The notes beneath the pieces were generated by a model. It saw only the letters and a list, made by a program, of their open reading frames with translations. It was not told the DNA's origin and did not search any database. A stretch of 64,000 nt of DNA from NCBI GenBank assembly GCA_036946415.1, contig JAQIJD010000005.1, positions 62,001 through 126,000 on the forward strand, given 5' to 3'. Position 1 is the stretch's first letter, and the number at the start of each line of letters is the position of its first letter. The DNA comes from Sphingomonas_Q fennica_A. Lineage in GTDB: Bacteria; Pseudomonadota; Alphaproteobacteria; Sphingomonadales; Sphingomonadaceae. The position numbers and the translations under genes were made by a program. Positions 8,377-15,139 of the stretch are shown here, in pieces.

Positions 8377-9679
8377 GGCGCTCACTGACGCTGCGGTTCG
8401 GAAAGCCGAGCCGAGGGATAAGGCCTTCAAGATGGCCGACTCCGGCGGCCTCTACCTCTACGTCGCGCCCACCGGGCTAAAGTCCTGGCGCATGAAGTTC
8501 CGGCTGGGCGGCACCGAGAAGCTGCTCACGTTCGGCACATACCCCGACATGTCGCTGTCCAAGGCGCGGGATCGGCGGGACGACGCGCGGATGTCGATCC
8601 GGCAGGATGTCGATCCGTCCGGCGTCCGGCGGAAGAAAGCCGAGGCCAAGGCCGCCGCTGAAGCCGAGCAGGCGAAGCAGATCACCTTCGAGCAGATGGC
8701 GCGCGCGTGGCACGAATTGCAGAAGGGGCGGTGGGCGGCCGTCCACGCCGGGGACGTGATCACCAGCCTCGAACGTGACGTGTTCCCGTCCCTCGGCGGC
8801 CGGCCGATCGCCGCGATCGACGCGCCTACGATCCTGAAGACGCTGCGTGCCGTGGAGGCTCGCGGATCGATCGAGACGGCCCGCCGCTTGCGCCAGCGAA
8901 TCAGCGCCGTCTTCGTCTATGCCATCTCCGAAAGCGTGGTGACGATGGACCCGGCGGTAATCATCACGAGCGCGCTCCGGCCGCTCCCGAAGAGGGGCAA
9001 GCAGCCGGCGCTGACCGATCCCGATCAGGCGCGCGAGGTGCTGATCGCGGCCGAGGCGTCGGGCGCCTCGCCGATCACGAAGCTGGCCAGCCGCTTCCTC
9101 GCGTTGACGCAATCGCGGCCGGGCATGGTCCGCGGCCTCGAATGGAGCGAGATCGAGGGCGTCGAGTGGGACGGCCGGCAGGCCGCTGCGGATCAAGCGA
9201 TTTGGCGCGTGCCAGCGCGGCGCATGAAGCTGGTGCTGGATCTGAAAGACGAGCAGGCGTTCGAACATATCGTGCCTCTATGCGCTCAGGCGGTCGACGC
9301 GCTGCACGCCGTCCGCCGCCTCACCGGCCGGACGAAGCTGGTCTTTCCCGGCCAGCGCCACAGCCACAAGCCGCTGTCCGAGAACGCAATCGGCTACCTT
9401 TACAACCGGGTCGGCTTCCACGGCCGGCACGTCCCGCACGGCTGGCGCGCGGCGTTCTCCACCACGATGAACGGGCTGGCCAAAAAGCGGAAGATCGCAG
9501 GTGATGACGCGGTGATCGAGCTGATGCTGGCGCACGTTCCGGAGAACCGGGTGAAGGCCGCCTACGATCGAGCCGACCATATGGAGCGGCGGCGTGAACT
9601 GGCGCAGGAGTGGGCGGACCTGCTCATGAAGGGTATGCCGGAGGCAAACGATCTGCTGGACGGGCCGCGGCGTACTTAA
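8375..9679 (+). CDS. int: P4-type tyrosine recombinase, prophage integrase
   Basis: A 434-residue protein with an N-terminal DUF4102-type arm-binding domain (LTDAAVRKAEPRDKAFKMAD, then GGLYLYVAPTGLKSWRMKFR), a core-binding domain and a C-terminal catalytic domain. Catalytic features visible include the Arg in LALTQSRPGMVRGLEWSEI and HGRHVPHGWRAAFSTTMN. The Tyr lies in LAHVPENRVKAAYDRADH. It integrates and excises the element at tRNA-Ser. The start at 8375 follows a GGAGG ribosome binding site; the open frame upstream runs back into the tRNA. It points into the element, as usual for tRNA-inserted P4-type integrases. Confidence 0.95.
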   Translation: MALTDAAVRKAEPRDKAFKMADSGGLYLYVAPTGLKSWRMKFRLGGTEKLLTFGTYPDMSLSKARDRRDDARMSIRQDVDPSGVRRKKAEAKAAAEAEQAKQITFEQMARAWHELQKGRWAAVHAGDVITSLERDVFPSLGGRPIAAIDAPTILKTLRAVEARGSIETARRLRQRISAVFVYAISESVVTMDPAVIITSALRPLPKRGKQPALTDPDQAREVLIAAEASGASPITKLASRFLALTQSRPGMVRGLEWSEIEGVEWDGRQAAADQAIWRVPARRMKLVLDLKDEQAFEHIVPLCAQAVDALHAVRRLTGRTKLVFPGQRHSHKPLSENAIGYLYNRVGFHGRHVPHGWRAAFSTTMNGLAKKRKIAGDDAVIELMLAHVPENRVKAAYDRADHMERRRELAQEWADLLMKGMPEANDLLDGPRRT

Positions 9680-9753
9680 GCTCGAGCGATCCCCGCTTCC
9701 CCGTCCGCCGTCTTCGTGTCAGCCTTCGCCCCTGATTCGGGGGGTGGGGCAGA

Positions 9754-10146
9754 ATGAAGCGGGTGTTCATAAGCTTTCGCATCGAGGACAAGCCGCAGGT
9801 AAATGGCCTGCGGCTTTTAGCGGCCAACCCAAATTACGACTTAGAGTTTTACGACGAGTCGGTGCGATCACCTTACAATAGCGAGAATGCCCGCTATATT
9901 CGTGCAAGGATCAAGGAAAAGATTGCACGGACTTCCGTCACAGTTTGTATCTTGAACCATCTTACTCATACGTCCCAATGGGTTGAATGGGAGCTTCGGG
10001 AAAGCATCGCGAAAAGTAATAGGATTATCGGCATGGGCGTTCCGGGGCTGACTGCCTCGATAACCTTGCCGCAAGCCATGAAGGACATCGGTGCTGGGTG
10101 GATGACCTGGGATGTTCCGGCACTCAAAGCCAAGATCGAGGCCTAA
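9754..10146 (+). CDS. TIR-like (ThsB/DUF1863-type) domain protein, putative defence signal enzyme
   Basis: A 130-residue single-domain protein. KRVFISFRIEDKPQVNGLRL is the first strand and helix of the ThsB-like TIR fold (PF08937 type), followed by YNSENARYIRARIKEKI and TSVTVCILNHLTHTSQWVEWE. The W76-x-x-x-E80 spacing matches the position of the catalytic Glu in TIR NADases. ThsB-type TIRs in Thoeris sense phage and make cyclic ADP-ribose-like signals. The stop is followed at once by the ATG of a SLATT-type membrane protein, so the two form an operon. Base composition is clearly lower in GC than the flanks, a sign of separate acquisition. Defence function is inferred. Confidence 0.82.
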   Translation: MKRVFISFRIEDKPQVNGLRLLAANPNYDLEFYDESVRSPYNSENARYIRARIKEKIARTSVTVCILNHLTHTSQWVEWELRESIAKSNRIIGMGVPGLTASITLPQAMKDIGAGWMTWDVPALKAKIEA

Positions 10147-10590
10147 ATGGTCGCCGAAGTTTCCACCGAGCCAGATAGCGGTTATGCTCGTCTCGAAAGT
10201 CAGATCGCGTGGTATGATACTAAGTCAGGATCGTGCCAGAAATATCACAAGATCGCAACCGTGGGCAAAGTCCTTTTGGCATCGGCTGTTCCAGTTGGCG
10301 CAATCCTAACAGTGCCTGCCGTTCCGGCAGTATTTGGCGGCCTCATCGTTATCGTGGAGGCAATCCAGCAACTAAATCAATGGCAGCACAACTGGGTGAC
10401 TTATCGCTCCACCTGCGAGGCGTTGCGGCATGAAAAGTTTACCTATCTGGGTCGGGTCGGGCCATATGACGATGTCGATGACGCAGCTGCCTATAAGGTG
10501 CTTGTCGAAAGAGTGGAGTCTTTGATTTCGACGGAACATTCCAAGTGGGTCGGGCGATTGCAGAATGAAAAAATGCAAAATGATTGCTAA
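10147..10590 (+). CDS. DUF4231/SLATT-type two-helix membrane protein, putative defence effector
   Basis: A 147-residue protein. An N-terminal helix (YARLESQIAWYDTKSG) precedes two adjacent membrane segments (about residues 38-56 and 58-76, with VGKVLLASAVPVGAIL and AVFGGLIVIVEAIQQL). Then come WVTYRSTCEALRHEKFTYL and a C-terminal helix with LISTEHSKWV. This layout and the YRSTxExLxxEKF pattern match DUF4231/SLATT proteins, proposed membrane effectors of nucleotide-signal immunity. It begins immediately after the TIR-like gene stop, so the pair could be a signal-maker plus pore effector. Low GC, like its partner. Family assignment is by eye; function is inferred. Confidence 0.78.
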   Translation: MVAEVSTEPDSGYARLESQIAWYDTKSGSCQKYHKIATVGKVLLASAVPVGAILTVPAVPAVFGGLIVIVEAIQQLNQWQHNWVTYRSTCEALRHEKFTYLGRVGPYDDVDDAAAYKVLVERVESLISTEHSKWVGRLQNEKMQNDC

Positions 10591-10605
10591 CGTATTGAAT
10601 AAAGA

Positions 10606-10809
10606 CTAGGCCGCCGCCCTCCACCCCATGGGGTTCGCCACCCAAGCGTCGATGTCGCTGGCATACCAGGCGACGAGGCCGTGGCTGATCTGGACCGGCG
10701 CCGGAAAGGTGCCCGCCTTCACGCGCGCATAGATGGTGGTGCGGCCTAGAGCCGTGCGGCCCTTCACCTCCACCAACCGCATCAGGCTGTCGGTGCGGCG
10801 GTCGATCAT
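10606..10809 (-). CDS. alpA: AlpA-family regulator / possible excisionase
   Basis: A 67-residue winged-HTH protein: RLVEVKGRTALGRTTIYARV is the helix-turn-helix and AWYASDIDAWV the C-terminal strand and helix. AlpA-type proteins of P4-like elements activate or assist excision. Here it lies near the integrase but on the opposite strand, which suits a recombination directionality factor. Its ATG lies just before a plus-strand small gene, so the two may share a divergent promoter region. Confidence 0.85.
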   Translation of the reverse strand: MIDRRTDSLMRLVEVKGRTALGRTTIYARVKAGTFPAPVQISHGLVAWYASDIDAWVANPMGWRAAA

Positions 10810-11357
10810 TGCAGCTTCCTTCCTGCCGCGGCGTTCACGGCAATATGAGCGGACCGGACATCCCAGAGGCCGAGGCCTTCACCTTCGAAGGCGACCCCGC
10901 CGAGGGGCTGGCCGGTATGACGCGTATCGATCTGCGCGCGGGCACGATGGACGAGTGCCTCGCGGCGGTGTGGAGCCTGTCCGACGAATTGCGGGACATG
11001 GCCTACATCGTCACCGATGGATGGACCTACGTGTCGGACGAGATCGAAGCGATGCGGCGCAAGGCCGGCATAGGCGGCCCCGCCGGCGAATGAGGCGATA
11101 AGCGCCACTCCGGCGATCGGGATTGCCCAGCGTAGCAGCGCGCGGGCAGCGGCGGTGCCGGCGGCTTCAAGCTCCGCCGCCCGGATCCGCGCAGCTTCGA
11201 CGCGCTGGGCTTCCTCGACCGCAAGGGCCGCCGCCTCGGCGTATGCCCGTTCAGCATCGCGACGCGCATTGCAGGCGCGGATGTGAGCGATGAGACGGCC
11301 GGTCCCGACACGCTGCTGGGGCAGCAGCTCTTCCCAAGAACGGCCCGCCCGATTCAT
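10806..11357 (-). CDS. Hypothetical membrane protein at the end of the minus-strand early operon
   Basis: The first half (about 90 residues) is an Ala/Glu/Arg-rich helix likely to form a coiled coil (AYAEAAALAVEEAQRVEAAR), followed by one membrane segment (LLRWAIPIAGVALIASFAGG). The ATG overlaps the stop of the thermonuclease-like gene (ATGA), which supports the start. The distal half lies antisense to the plus-strand gene at 10845-11093, and third-position GC there favours the plus strand. The real 3' end is therefore uncertain; the protein may be read through as 183 residues. Function unknown. Confidence 0.5.
   Translation of the reverse strand: MNRAGRSWEELLPQQRVGTGRLIAHIRACNARRDAERAYAEAAALAVEEAQRVEAARIRAAELEAAGTAAARALLRWAIPIAGVALIASFAGGAAYAGLAPHRFDLVRHVGPSIGDDVGHVPQFVGQAPHRREALVHRARAQIDTRHTGQPLGGVAFEGEGLGLWDVRSAHIAVNAAAGRKLQ
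10845..11093 (+). CDS. Small hypothetical protein
   Basis: 82 residues, acidic (EAEAFTFEGDPAEGLAGM, then VWSLSDELRDMAYIVTDGW). Codons show strong G/C bias in third positions on this strand, whereas the antisense frame does not, which supports coding. No clear ribosome binding site precedes the ATG and there is no recognised domain. It overlaps the 3' half of a minus-strand open frame, so one of the two is probably shorter than drawn. Confidence 0.5.
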   Translation: MSGPDIPEAEAFTFEGDPAEGLAGMTRIDLRAGTMDECLAAVWSLSDELRDMAYIVTDGWTYVSDEIEAMRRKAGIGGPAGE

Positions 11358-11725
11358 CGCGCCACCTCAGGGCAGGCCTGCCGCACTCGGCCGCTGTTGT
11401 CCCAAGCGCGCTTATAGATCGCCTGCCCCGCGCGCAGCTGGTAGCAGCTGAGGTTCGTTCGGCCGGCCCGGACGATCGCGAGCGTCCTGCCATACCGGTC
11501 GCGGCCAACGCGCTCGATCGAGAGGTCCGGCTGCATCCGGCCGGCCAAGCTGCGCCTGCTGGCGGCGCCGTCGCCTGGCGCGCAGACGCGGCCCCGGCGG
11601 CAATGACCAGGAAGCTCGGGAGCGTCGATGCCGAGCAGACGGATCCGCTCGTCGCCGCAGCGGATGGTGTCCCCGTCAGTGGCGGTGCAGGCCAGCGCGA
11701 AGGCGATGATGATGGGGGTGATCAT
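11354..11725 (-). CDS. Thermonuclease-family (SNase-like) secreted nuclease
   Basis: A 123-residue protein with an N-terminal export signal (MITPIIIAFALAC; the Cys could be a lipobox) and the SNase core: DGDTIRCGDERIRLLGIDAPE, later IERVGRDRYGRTLAIV and ACPEVAR. The Asp, Arg and Glu positions of the family are present. It probably acts in the periplasm or at the surface, where a nuclease could degrade incoming or host DNA. It overlaps the genes on both sides by ATGA, within the minus-strand early operon. Confidence 0.82.
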   Translation of the reverse strand: MITPIIIAFALACTATDGDTIRCGDERIRLLGIDAPELPGHCRRGRVCAPGDGAASRRSLAGRMQPDLSIERVGRDRYGRTLAIVRAGRTNLSCYQLRAGQAIYKRAWDNSGRVRQACPEVAR

Positions 11726-11769
11726 GCGGCTGCTCTCTGCTCGATATGGCGGCGTTCGGCATCGGTCAT
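11722..11769 (-). CDS. 15-residue coupling peptide (MTDAERRHIEQRAAA)
   Basis: A very short frame whose ATG overlaps the upstream gene stop (ATGA) and whose stop overlaps the nuclease ATG (ATGA). Without it, the nuclease start lies about 40 bases after the previous stop. The double ATGA arrangement suggests a translational relay; whether the peptide itself has a role is unknown. It is too short for statistical support. Confidence 0.35.
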   Translation of the reverse strand: MTDAERRHIEQRAAA

Positions 11770-12416
11770 ACCGGATCCCTTTGGTCGGCCAGCCACGCGC
11801 CGAGCACGGGCAGACCTGCCGCGATCTCCGCCCACCGCGGCCATCGCTTTTCCCGAAGATGAAAGGCGCTCACCCAGACGCCAGGGGTGCTCAGCTCGCG
11901 CCGCACCGCACGGACGGCCAGGACCGTCTCGAACCATTCGACCGTGGCGGCCGGCACGATTGCGTCATCGCTGAACGCGCCCGGCAGGCGCATCCGGGCG
12001 GCGCCGGCCGGCAGGTCGTGCACCGCGGGCAGCTCGACCCAGGTAGGCGCCTGATAGTCGCCGGGCCGCTCGAGCATCACAGCAACCGAACGCGTCGGCT
12101 TCGTCAGCCCATAGCGCGCGAGCACCTGAATATCGGCTGCCGGGTGGCTGGCCTCCAGGGCCGCCGCGATCGCCTCACCCACCGCCACACCCGCGGCGGC
12201 CGGCAGCTGCTCGATCTCGTGCGCACAGGCGGCGGCCTGCGCGAGGCGCTTCAGCAAGTCCTGATCTGCCTGGGGGCGATAGGCGGCGCCGCTGGGCGGA
12301 ACCGGGATGCCAGCGGGGCCGAGGGGGTAGGAGCGCCGCGGAGGCGGCGTGTGCGGCAGCGCCTTGCTCGGCACAAGGCGCGGCATCGCGTTCAGCTGCG
12401 CTTCGGTCAGGGACAT
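11766..12416 (-). CDS. Hypothetical phage protein (216 aa)
   Basis: No recognised domain. The sequence has a Pro-rich N-terminal part (SKALPHTPPPRRSYPLGPAG), a helical middle (DLLKRLAQAAACAHEIEQL), then a mixed region ending in RWPRWAEIAAGLPVLGAWL. The start is set at the ATG at 12414-12416, which overlaps the end of the preceding gene by 10 bases. It belongs to the operator-controlled minus-strand early operon. Function unknown. Confidence 0.65.
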   Translation of the reverse strand: MSLTEAQLNAMPRLVPSKALPHTPPPRRSYPLGPAGIPVPPSGAAYRPQADQDLLKRLAQAAACAHEIEQLPAAAGVAVGEAIAAALEASHPAADIQVLARYGLTKPTRSVAVMLERPGDYQAPTWVELPAVHDLPAGAARMRLPGAFSDDAIVPAATVEWFETVLAVRAVRRELSTPGVWVSAFHLREKRWPRWAEIAAGLPVLGAWLADQRDPV

Positions 12417-12655
12417 GCCACCACCTCGGGGTTGGCGACGCCAGCTTCCGGCGGCGGCGCGGGGTTGAGCCGGGACGGGGGCATGTCCCCGGAAGCGGCG
12501 CGGGCAAGGCGGTATTCGCAGAAGGCGGCGATGATGAAGGCGACGAGCGCCGCCACCATGGCGATCGGGCCGGCGCAGGTATCGACCCACAGGATCGCTA
12601 CCCATGACAGCGCCACGCCGACGCCGGCGATCAGGAAGTTCCTAAGGCTATTCAC
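12407..12655 (-). CDS. Small two-helix membrane protein
   Basis: 82 residues with two membrane segments (NFLIAGVGVALSWVAILWV and GPIAMVAALVAFIIAAFCEY) and a Pro-rich soluble tail. The GTG start at 12653-12655 is chosen because it overlaps the upstream stop by 8 bases and lies just before the first membrane segment. Function unknown. In a prophage early operon a small inner-membrane protein could act in superinfection exclusion, but nothing here proves that. Confidence 0.6.
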   Translation of the reverse strand: MNSLRNFLIAGVGVALSWVAILWVDTCAGPIAMVAALVAFIIAAFCEYRLARAASGDMPPSRLNPAPPPEAGVANPEVVACP

Positions 12656-12977
12656 TGGCCCACTCCGGTTGGGCGCGCGCGGCGGCAAGGCGGACCGGCT
12701 CGAACAGCGGGACGATCGCCGCAGGGCAGTCGGCATGGATCATGACGGTGACAGAGCCGTCGCGGCAGCCCCACGCCTGCCCGTGGCAGGCCGCCTGCTC
12801 CTCGCGGGTCAGATTGTGCCATTTCGCAATGGTGACGGCGCCGTGCAGGATGCAGCGAGGCCGGTGCGCCTTCATCGCACCAATGGAGAAGCCGGCCGCC
12901 TTGAGCGCCGCCTCAACCGCGATCCATGCGCCAAAGCCGGGGGCGGCGGGGAAAAGGATGGTGGGGTGGATCGCCAT
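12648..12977 (-). CDS. Hypothetical phage protein (109 aa)
   Basis: Has GFGAWIAVEAALKAAGFSIG followed by a Cys/His-containing stretch (HRPRCILHGAVTIAKWHNL, then ACHGQAWGCRDGSVTVMIHA). There are several Cys and His residues but no regular zinc-binding spacing. Its ATG shares a base with the preceding stop (TGATG), so it is coupled within the operon. Not recognised. Confidence 0.65.
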   Translation of the reverse strand: MAIHPTILFPAAPGFGAWIAVEAALKAAGFSIGAMKAHRPRCILHGAVTIAKWHNLTREEQAACHGQAWGCRDGSVTVMIHADCPAAIVPLFEPVRLAAARAQPEWASE

Positions 12978-13438
12978 CAGCGCACCAGCCGACTGGCGCC
13001 GTGCGCCTGATAGGCCTCTTCCGCCGCCTCCCGCGCCCGCCGCGCGGAATCGCGCTCGAGCTGCGCAGCGCTCAGAGCATGGATGGCCGCCGTCTCGCGC
13101 GCCAGGGTGGCCTGATATTCAGCCTGCAACGCCCGGCTCGTGCCGGCCTTGGAGCCGGGGCGGCCGCGGCGCGCCGTGCGATCAACGGCGTTGGCGAAAG
13201 CGAGGAGACCATCGGCCGTAAGCGCCTCCGGTTCGATCCGGCCGGCTCGATAGCCCACCCGCGTCATGAGATCGCGGAGCTGGCCCTCGTCGGCCCGGTA
13301 TGCGCGGCTGTTGGCGTCCATGCCCGCCATGCGGGCGGTGATGCGGCGGATATCGGCGATCTCGAAGGCGACATCCTCGAGCGCATCCGCGACGGTCTGC
13401 GGCACGTCGTCGGTCGCGGTGATCTTCTCCATGAGCAT
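12977..13438 (-). CDS. Hypothetical protein, first gene of the minus-strand early operon
   Basis: 153 residues, mostly helical: DDVPQTVADALEDVAFEIAD, LRDLMTRVGYRAGRI, and a long C-terminal Ala/Glu/Arg helix. The start at the ATG at 13436-13438 follows a GGGGAG ribosome binding site. An open frame extends upstream, but it would translate through the paired repressor operators at 13483-13523, so the shorter start is preferred. Being first after those operators, it is probably repressed in the lysogen. Function unknown. Confidence 0.65.
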   Translation of the reverse strand: MLMEKITATDDVPQTVADALEDVAFEIADIRRITARMAGMDANSRAYRADEGQLRDLMTRVGYRAGRIEPEALTADGLLAFANAVDRTARRGRPGSKAGTSRALQAEYQATLARETAAIHALSAAQLERDSARRAREAAEEAYQAHGASRLVR

Positions 13439-13482
13439 GGTGGCTCCCCAGCAGGGCCGCGGCGGCGGCTGACGGAGCACGT

Positions 13483-13523
13483 CTACAAAACTCTTGTTAC
13501 CATAGTCAACAAGAGTTTTGTAG
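13483..13523. promoter_or_regulatory. Paired repressor operators O1 and O2
   Basis: ctacaaaactcttgtt (13483-13498) and its exact reverse complement aacaagagttttgtag (13508-13523) are separated by 9 bases; their centres are 25 bp apart. Each is itself an imperfect palindrome, TACAA-N5-TTGTT. The same 16-mer occurs in the repressor/cro intergenic region. The pair lies 45-85 bases upstream of the start of the minus-strand early operon, so it probably controls that operon's promoter. Confidence 0.8.
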
Positions 13524-13524
13524 T

Positions 13525-13953
13525 TCAATCATCGGGGGGTATGTCGTCGGGATAGAAGGCTGGCTCCGCATCGGCGTCGCAAGCTTCGTCTTGCGCCTGC
13601 TCGCCGTGCAGCGGGAGGGACGGGGTTCCGTTTATGCCGACGCGCGCGATCGCGCCCCAAGGTGCGACATCCTGGAAGATGGCGTGCAAGCTGTGGCCGC
13701 CTCGGATGAGCGAGCGCAGATAAACGGCACGCTGCGACGCCACGTATCCGATTTGAAAGCGGCGCGCGCTGAACACCGCGATCGCGTGCTCGTCATGCGG
13801 ATTGTTCGGCTCCGGCCTCAGCTCGAGCACCTCGCCAGGGTCGCAGAATGCTATCTCCGACCGCCGGTTGCCGCCGTCCTTGTTCGGATGATTGGCCCCG
13901 ACGACCGCTATGCTTAGCGACCGAATGGGCGTCACATCCGGCGAGCGATCCAT
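13525..13953 (-). CDS. HIRAN-domain protein
   Basis: 142 residues. The core SLSIAVVGANHPNKDGGNRR, VLELRPEPNNPHDEHAIAVF and QIGYVASQRAVYL matches the HIRAN domain, a small beta domain that in SWI2/SNF2-type proteins binds DNA ends or stalled forks. Here it stands alone with an acidic C-terminus (DADAEPAFYPDDIPPDD). It overlaps the 3' end of the repressor gene by 22 bases, so it is probably co-transcribed and made in the lysogen. A role in DNA repair, or in protecting the lysogen, is possible; the sequence shows only the domain. Confidence 0.78.
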   Translation of the reverse strand: MDRSPDVTPIRSLSIAVVGANHPNKDGGNRRSEIAFCDPGEVLELRPEPNNPHDEHAIAVFSARRFQIGYVASQRAVYLRSLIRGGHSLHAIFQDVAPWGAIARVGINGTPSLPLHGEQAQDEACDADAEPAFYPDDIPPDD

Positions 13954-14618
13954 ACGACCTTGCCCACGATCGTCACCTCCTCAGGATCGGCCTCTTCAGG
14001 TGGCACCGCGGCATTATCCGACATGATCAGGATCTTCACCTTGCCGTCGCGCTTCACTCGCCGCAGCCGCTTGATATATCCGCTCCCGGCATATTGCAGC
14101 GCCCAGATCGTATCGCCCAACCCGACCCTATTCTCGGTGGTGTCGATCAGGACGAGGTCGTGCTTATGGAGCGTCGGCTCCATGCTGTCGCCATGGCCGC
14201 TGGCCAGAAACAGCTTTTCAACCGGCGCGCTGGTCATGTTGTGCAGGAAGTCGAGGTTGAACGGGACGAGAGACGCAGACGGATAGTCCTCGATCGACGC
14301 GCCATCTCCCATCGCATAACGAATATCGACCTGCCGCACATACGCCAGCTCGCCGCGACGCTCGGTATCTTGGTTCCGGGCCGGTTCGCCTTCTTCGAAG
14401 GCCATGCGGATATAGCGAAACCATTCCGGCATCCGCTTCGATTTGCCGGCCTGCTCGAATGCGGAAATCGACTGCTGGGGAAGCTTGACGGTCGATCCCT
14501 CGCGCTCGGCGATCGCCCGCGCATACTCGGCTAGGCGGGCAGCGCTCCAGCCACGCGCTTTTCGCTGATCGAGCATCCATTGCCCGGCTTCCTCGGGCGT
14601 GGTCAGGGCGGTCTTCAT
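13932..14618 (-). CDS. Prophage repressor, XRE HTH plus S24/LexA-type peptidase
   Basis: 228 residues. The N-terminal helical region (AGQWMLDQRKARGWSAARLA, KLPQQSISAFEQAGKSKRMP) is an HTH DNA-binding domain. The C-terminal half is an S24 LexA-like domain with the nucleophile Ser145 in GHGDSMEP and the general-base Lys183 in GYIKRLRR. Such repressors cleave themselves after DNA damage through RecA and release the lytic programme. It is transcribed away from the cro-like gene, and operator O3 ends only 13 bases from its ATG, which indicates autoregulation. Probably the master lysogeny regulator of this phage. Confidence 0.92.
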   Translation of the reverse strand: MKTALTTPEEAGQWMLDQRKARGWSAARLAEYARAIAEREGSTVKLPQQSISAFEQAGKSKRMPEWFRYIRMAFEEGEPARNQDTERRGELAYVRQVDIRYAMGDGASIEDYPSASLVPFNLDFLHNMTSAPVEKLFLASGHGDSMEPTLHKHDLVLIDTTENRVGLGDTIWALQYAGSGYIKRLRRVKRDGKVKILIMSDNAAVPPEEADPEEVTIVGKVVWIARRM

Positions 14619-14630
14619 CGCCCAGCCGCC

Positions 14631-14696
14631 TACAAGATTTCTTGTAAGATGGCGGCTACAAAACTCTTGTTGCATATGCCTACCATACTCTTGTAG
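14631..14696. promoter_or_regulatory. Three repressor operators O3-O5 between repressor and cro-like gene
   Basis: tacaagatttcttgta (14631-14646), ctacaaaactcttgtt (14656-14671) and taccatactcttgtag (14681-14696) have centres exactly 25 bp apart. All fit TACAA-N5/6-TTGTA with small deviations. The middle copy is identical to O1. The array fills the repressor/cro promoter region, like the three-site OR of lambda. O5 ends 9 bases before the cro-like ATG. Confidence 0.82.
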
Positions 14697-14705
14697 TGAT
14701 TGCGT

Positions 14706-14966
14706 ATGGACAGGACGACCCTCCACGCAGCCTTGCGCGCCGCAGTTGCTAAAGCCGGTGGCGGCACCCCCAATCAGTCGCGGTTCGCGCTGGCGATCGG
14801 CTGCTCTCAGCAGCTCGTCAGCTACTGGCTGAAGGGGGGGAAGCCGTTGCCGGCTGAGTATGTCCTCCCGGCCGAGCGCGCCGGTTTCGGGTCGCGGTTT
14901 GATCTGCGGCCGGACATCTACCCAGTTGAGCCTTACCGGGCGCCGAGCGCGACGGAGGCCGCCTGA
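14706..14966 (+). CDS. YdaS/Cro-like HTH transcriptional regulator
   Basis: 86 residues with an HTH (NQSRFALAIGCSQQLVSYWL, then GGKPLPAEYVLPAERA) and the LRPDIYP tail typical of YdaS/Cro-like proteins. It is divergent from the repressor with three operators between, the classic position of Cro. The ATG at 14706 has no ribosome binding site and operator O5 sits directly in front, so the mRNA may be nearly leaderless. It probably shuts off the repressor promoter at lytic onset. Confidence 0.88.
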   Translation: MDRTTLHAALRAAVAKAGGGTPNQSRFALAIGCSQQLVSYWLKGGKPLPAEYVLPAERAGFGSRFDLRPDIYPVEPYRAPSATEAA

Positions 14967-14967
14967 C

Positions 14968-15060
14968 ATGCGCCACCTGAAAGATGCGGCGATCATCGTC
15001 CTTTTCCTCGTCGCGATGGCGGCGGCGGCGTCGATCGGCCTTGGCGAGCTGCGCCTGTGA
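14968..15060 (+). CDS. 30-residue single-pass membrane peptide
   Basis: The ATG lies two bases after the cro-like stop. The peptide starts MRHLKDAAII and contains one hydrophobic segment of about 18 residues (IIVLFLVAMAAAASIGL), ending GELRL. Its position in the early operon and tight spacing suggest translation. Function unknown. Confidence 0.5.
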   Translation: MRHLKDAAIIVLFLVAMAAAASIGLGELRL

Positions 15061-15139
15061 TGCCCGCCGCCACCCGCAGCGATCACGTCCGCCCCGCCTG
15101 TGGTGATGTCGATCCCCTTCATGCCGAAAGGATTGCCCG

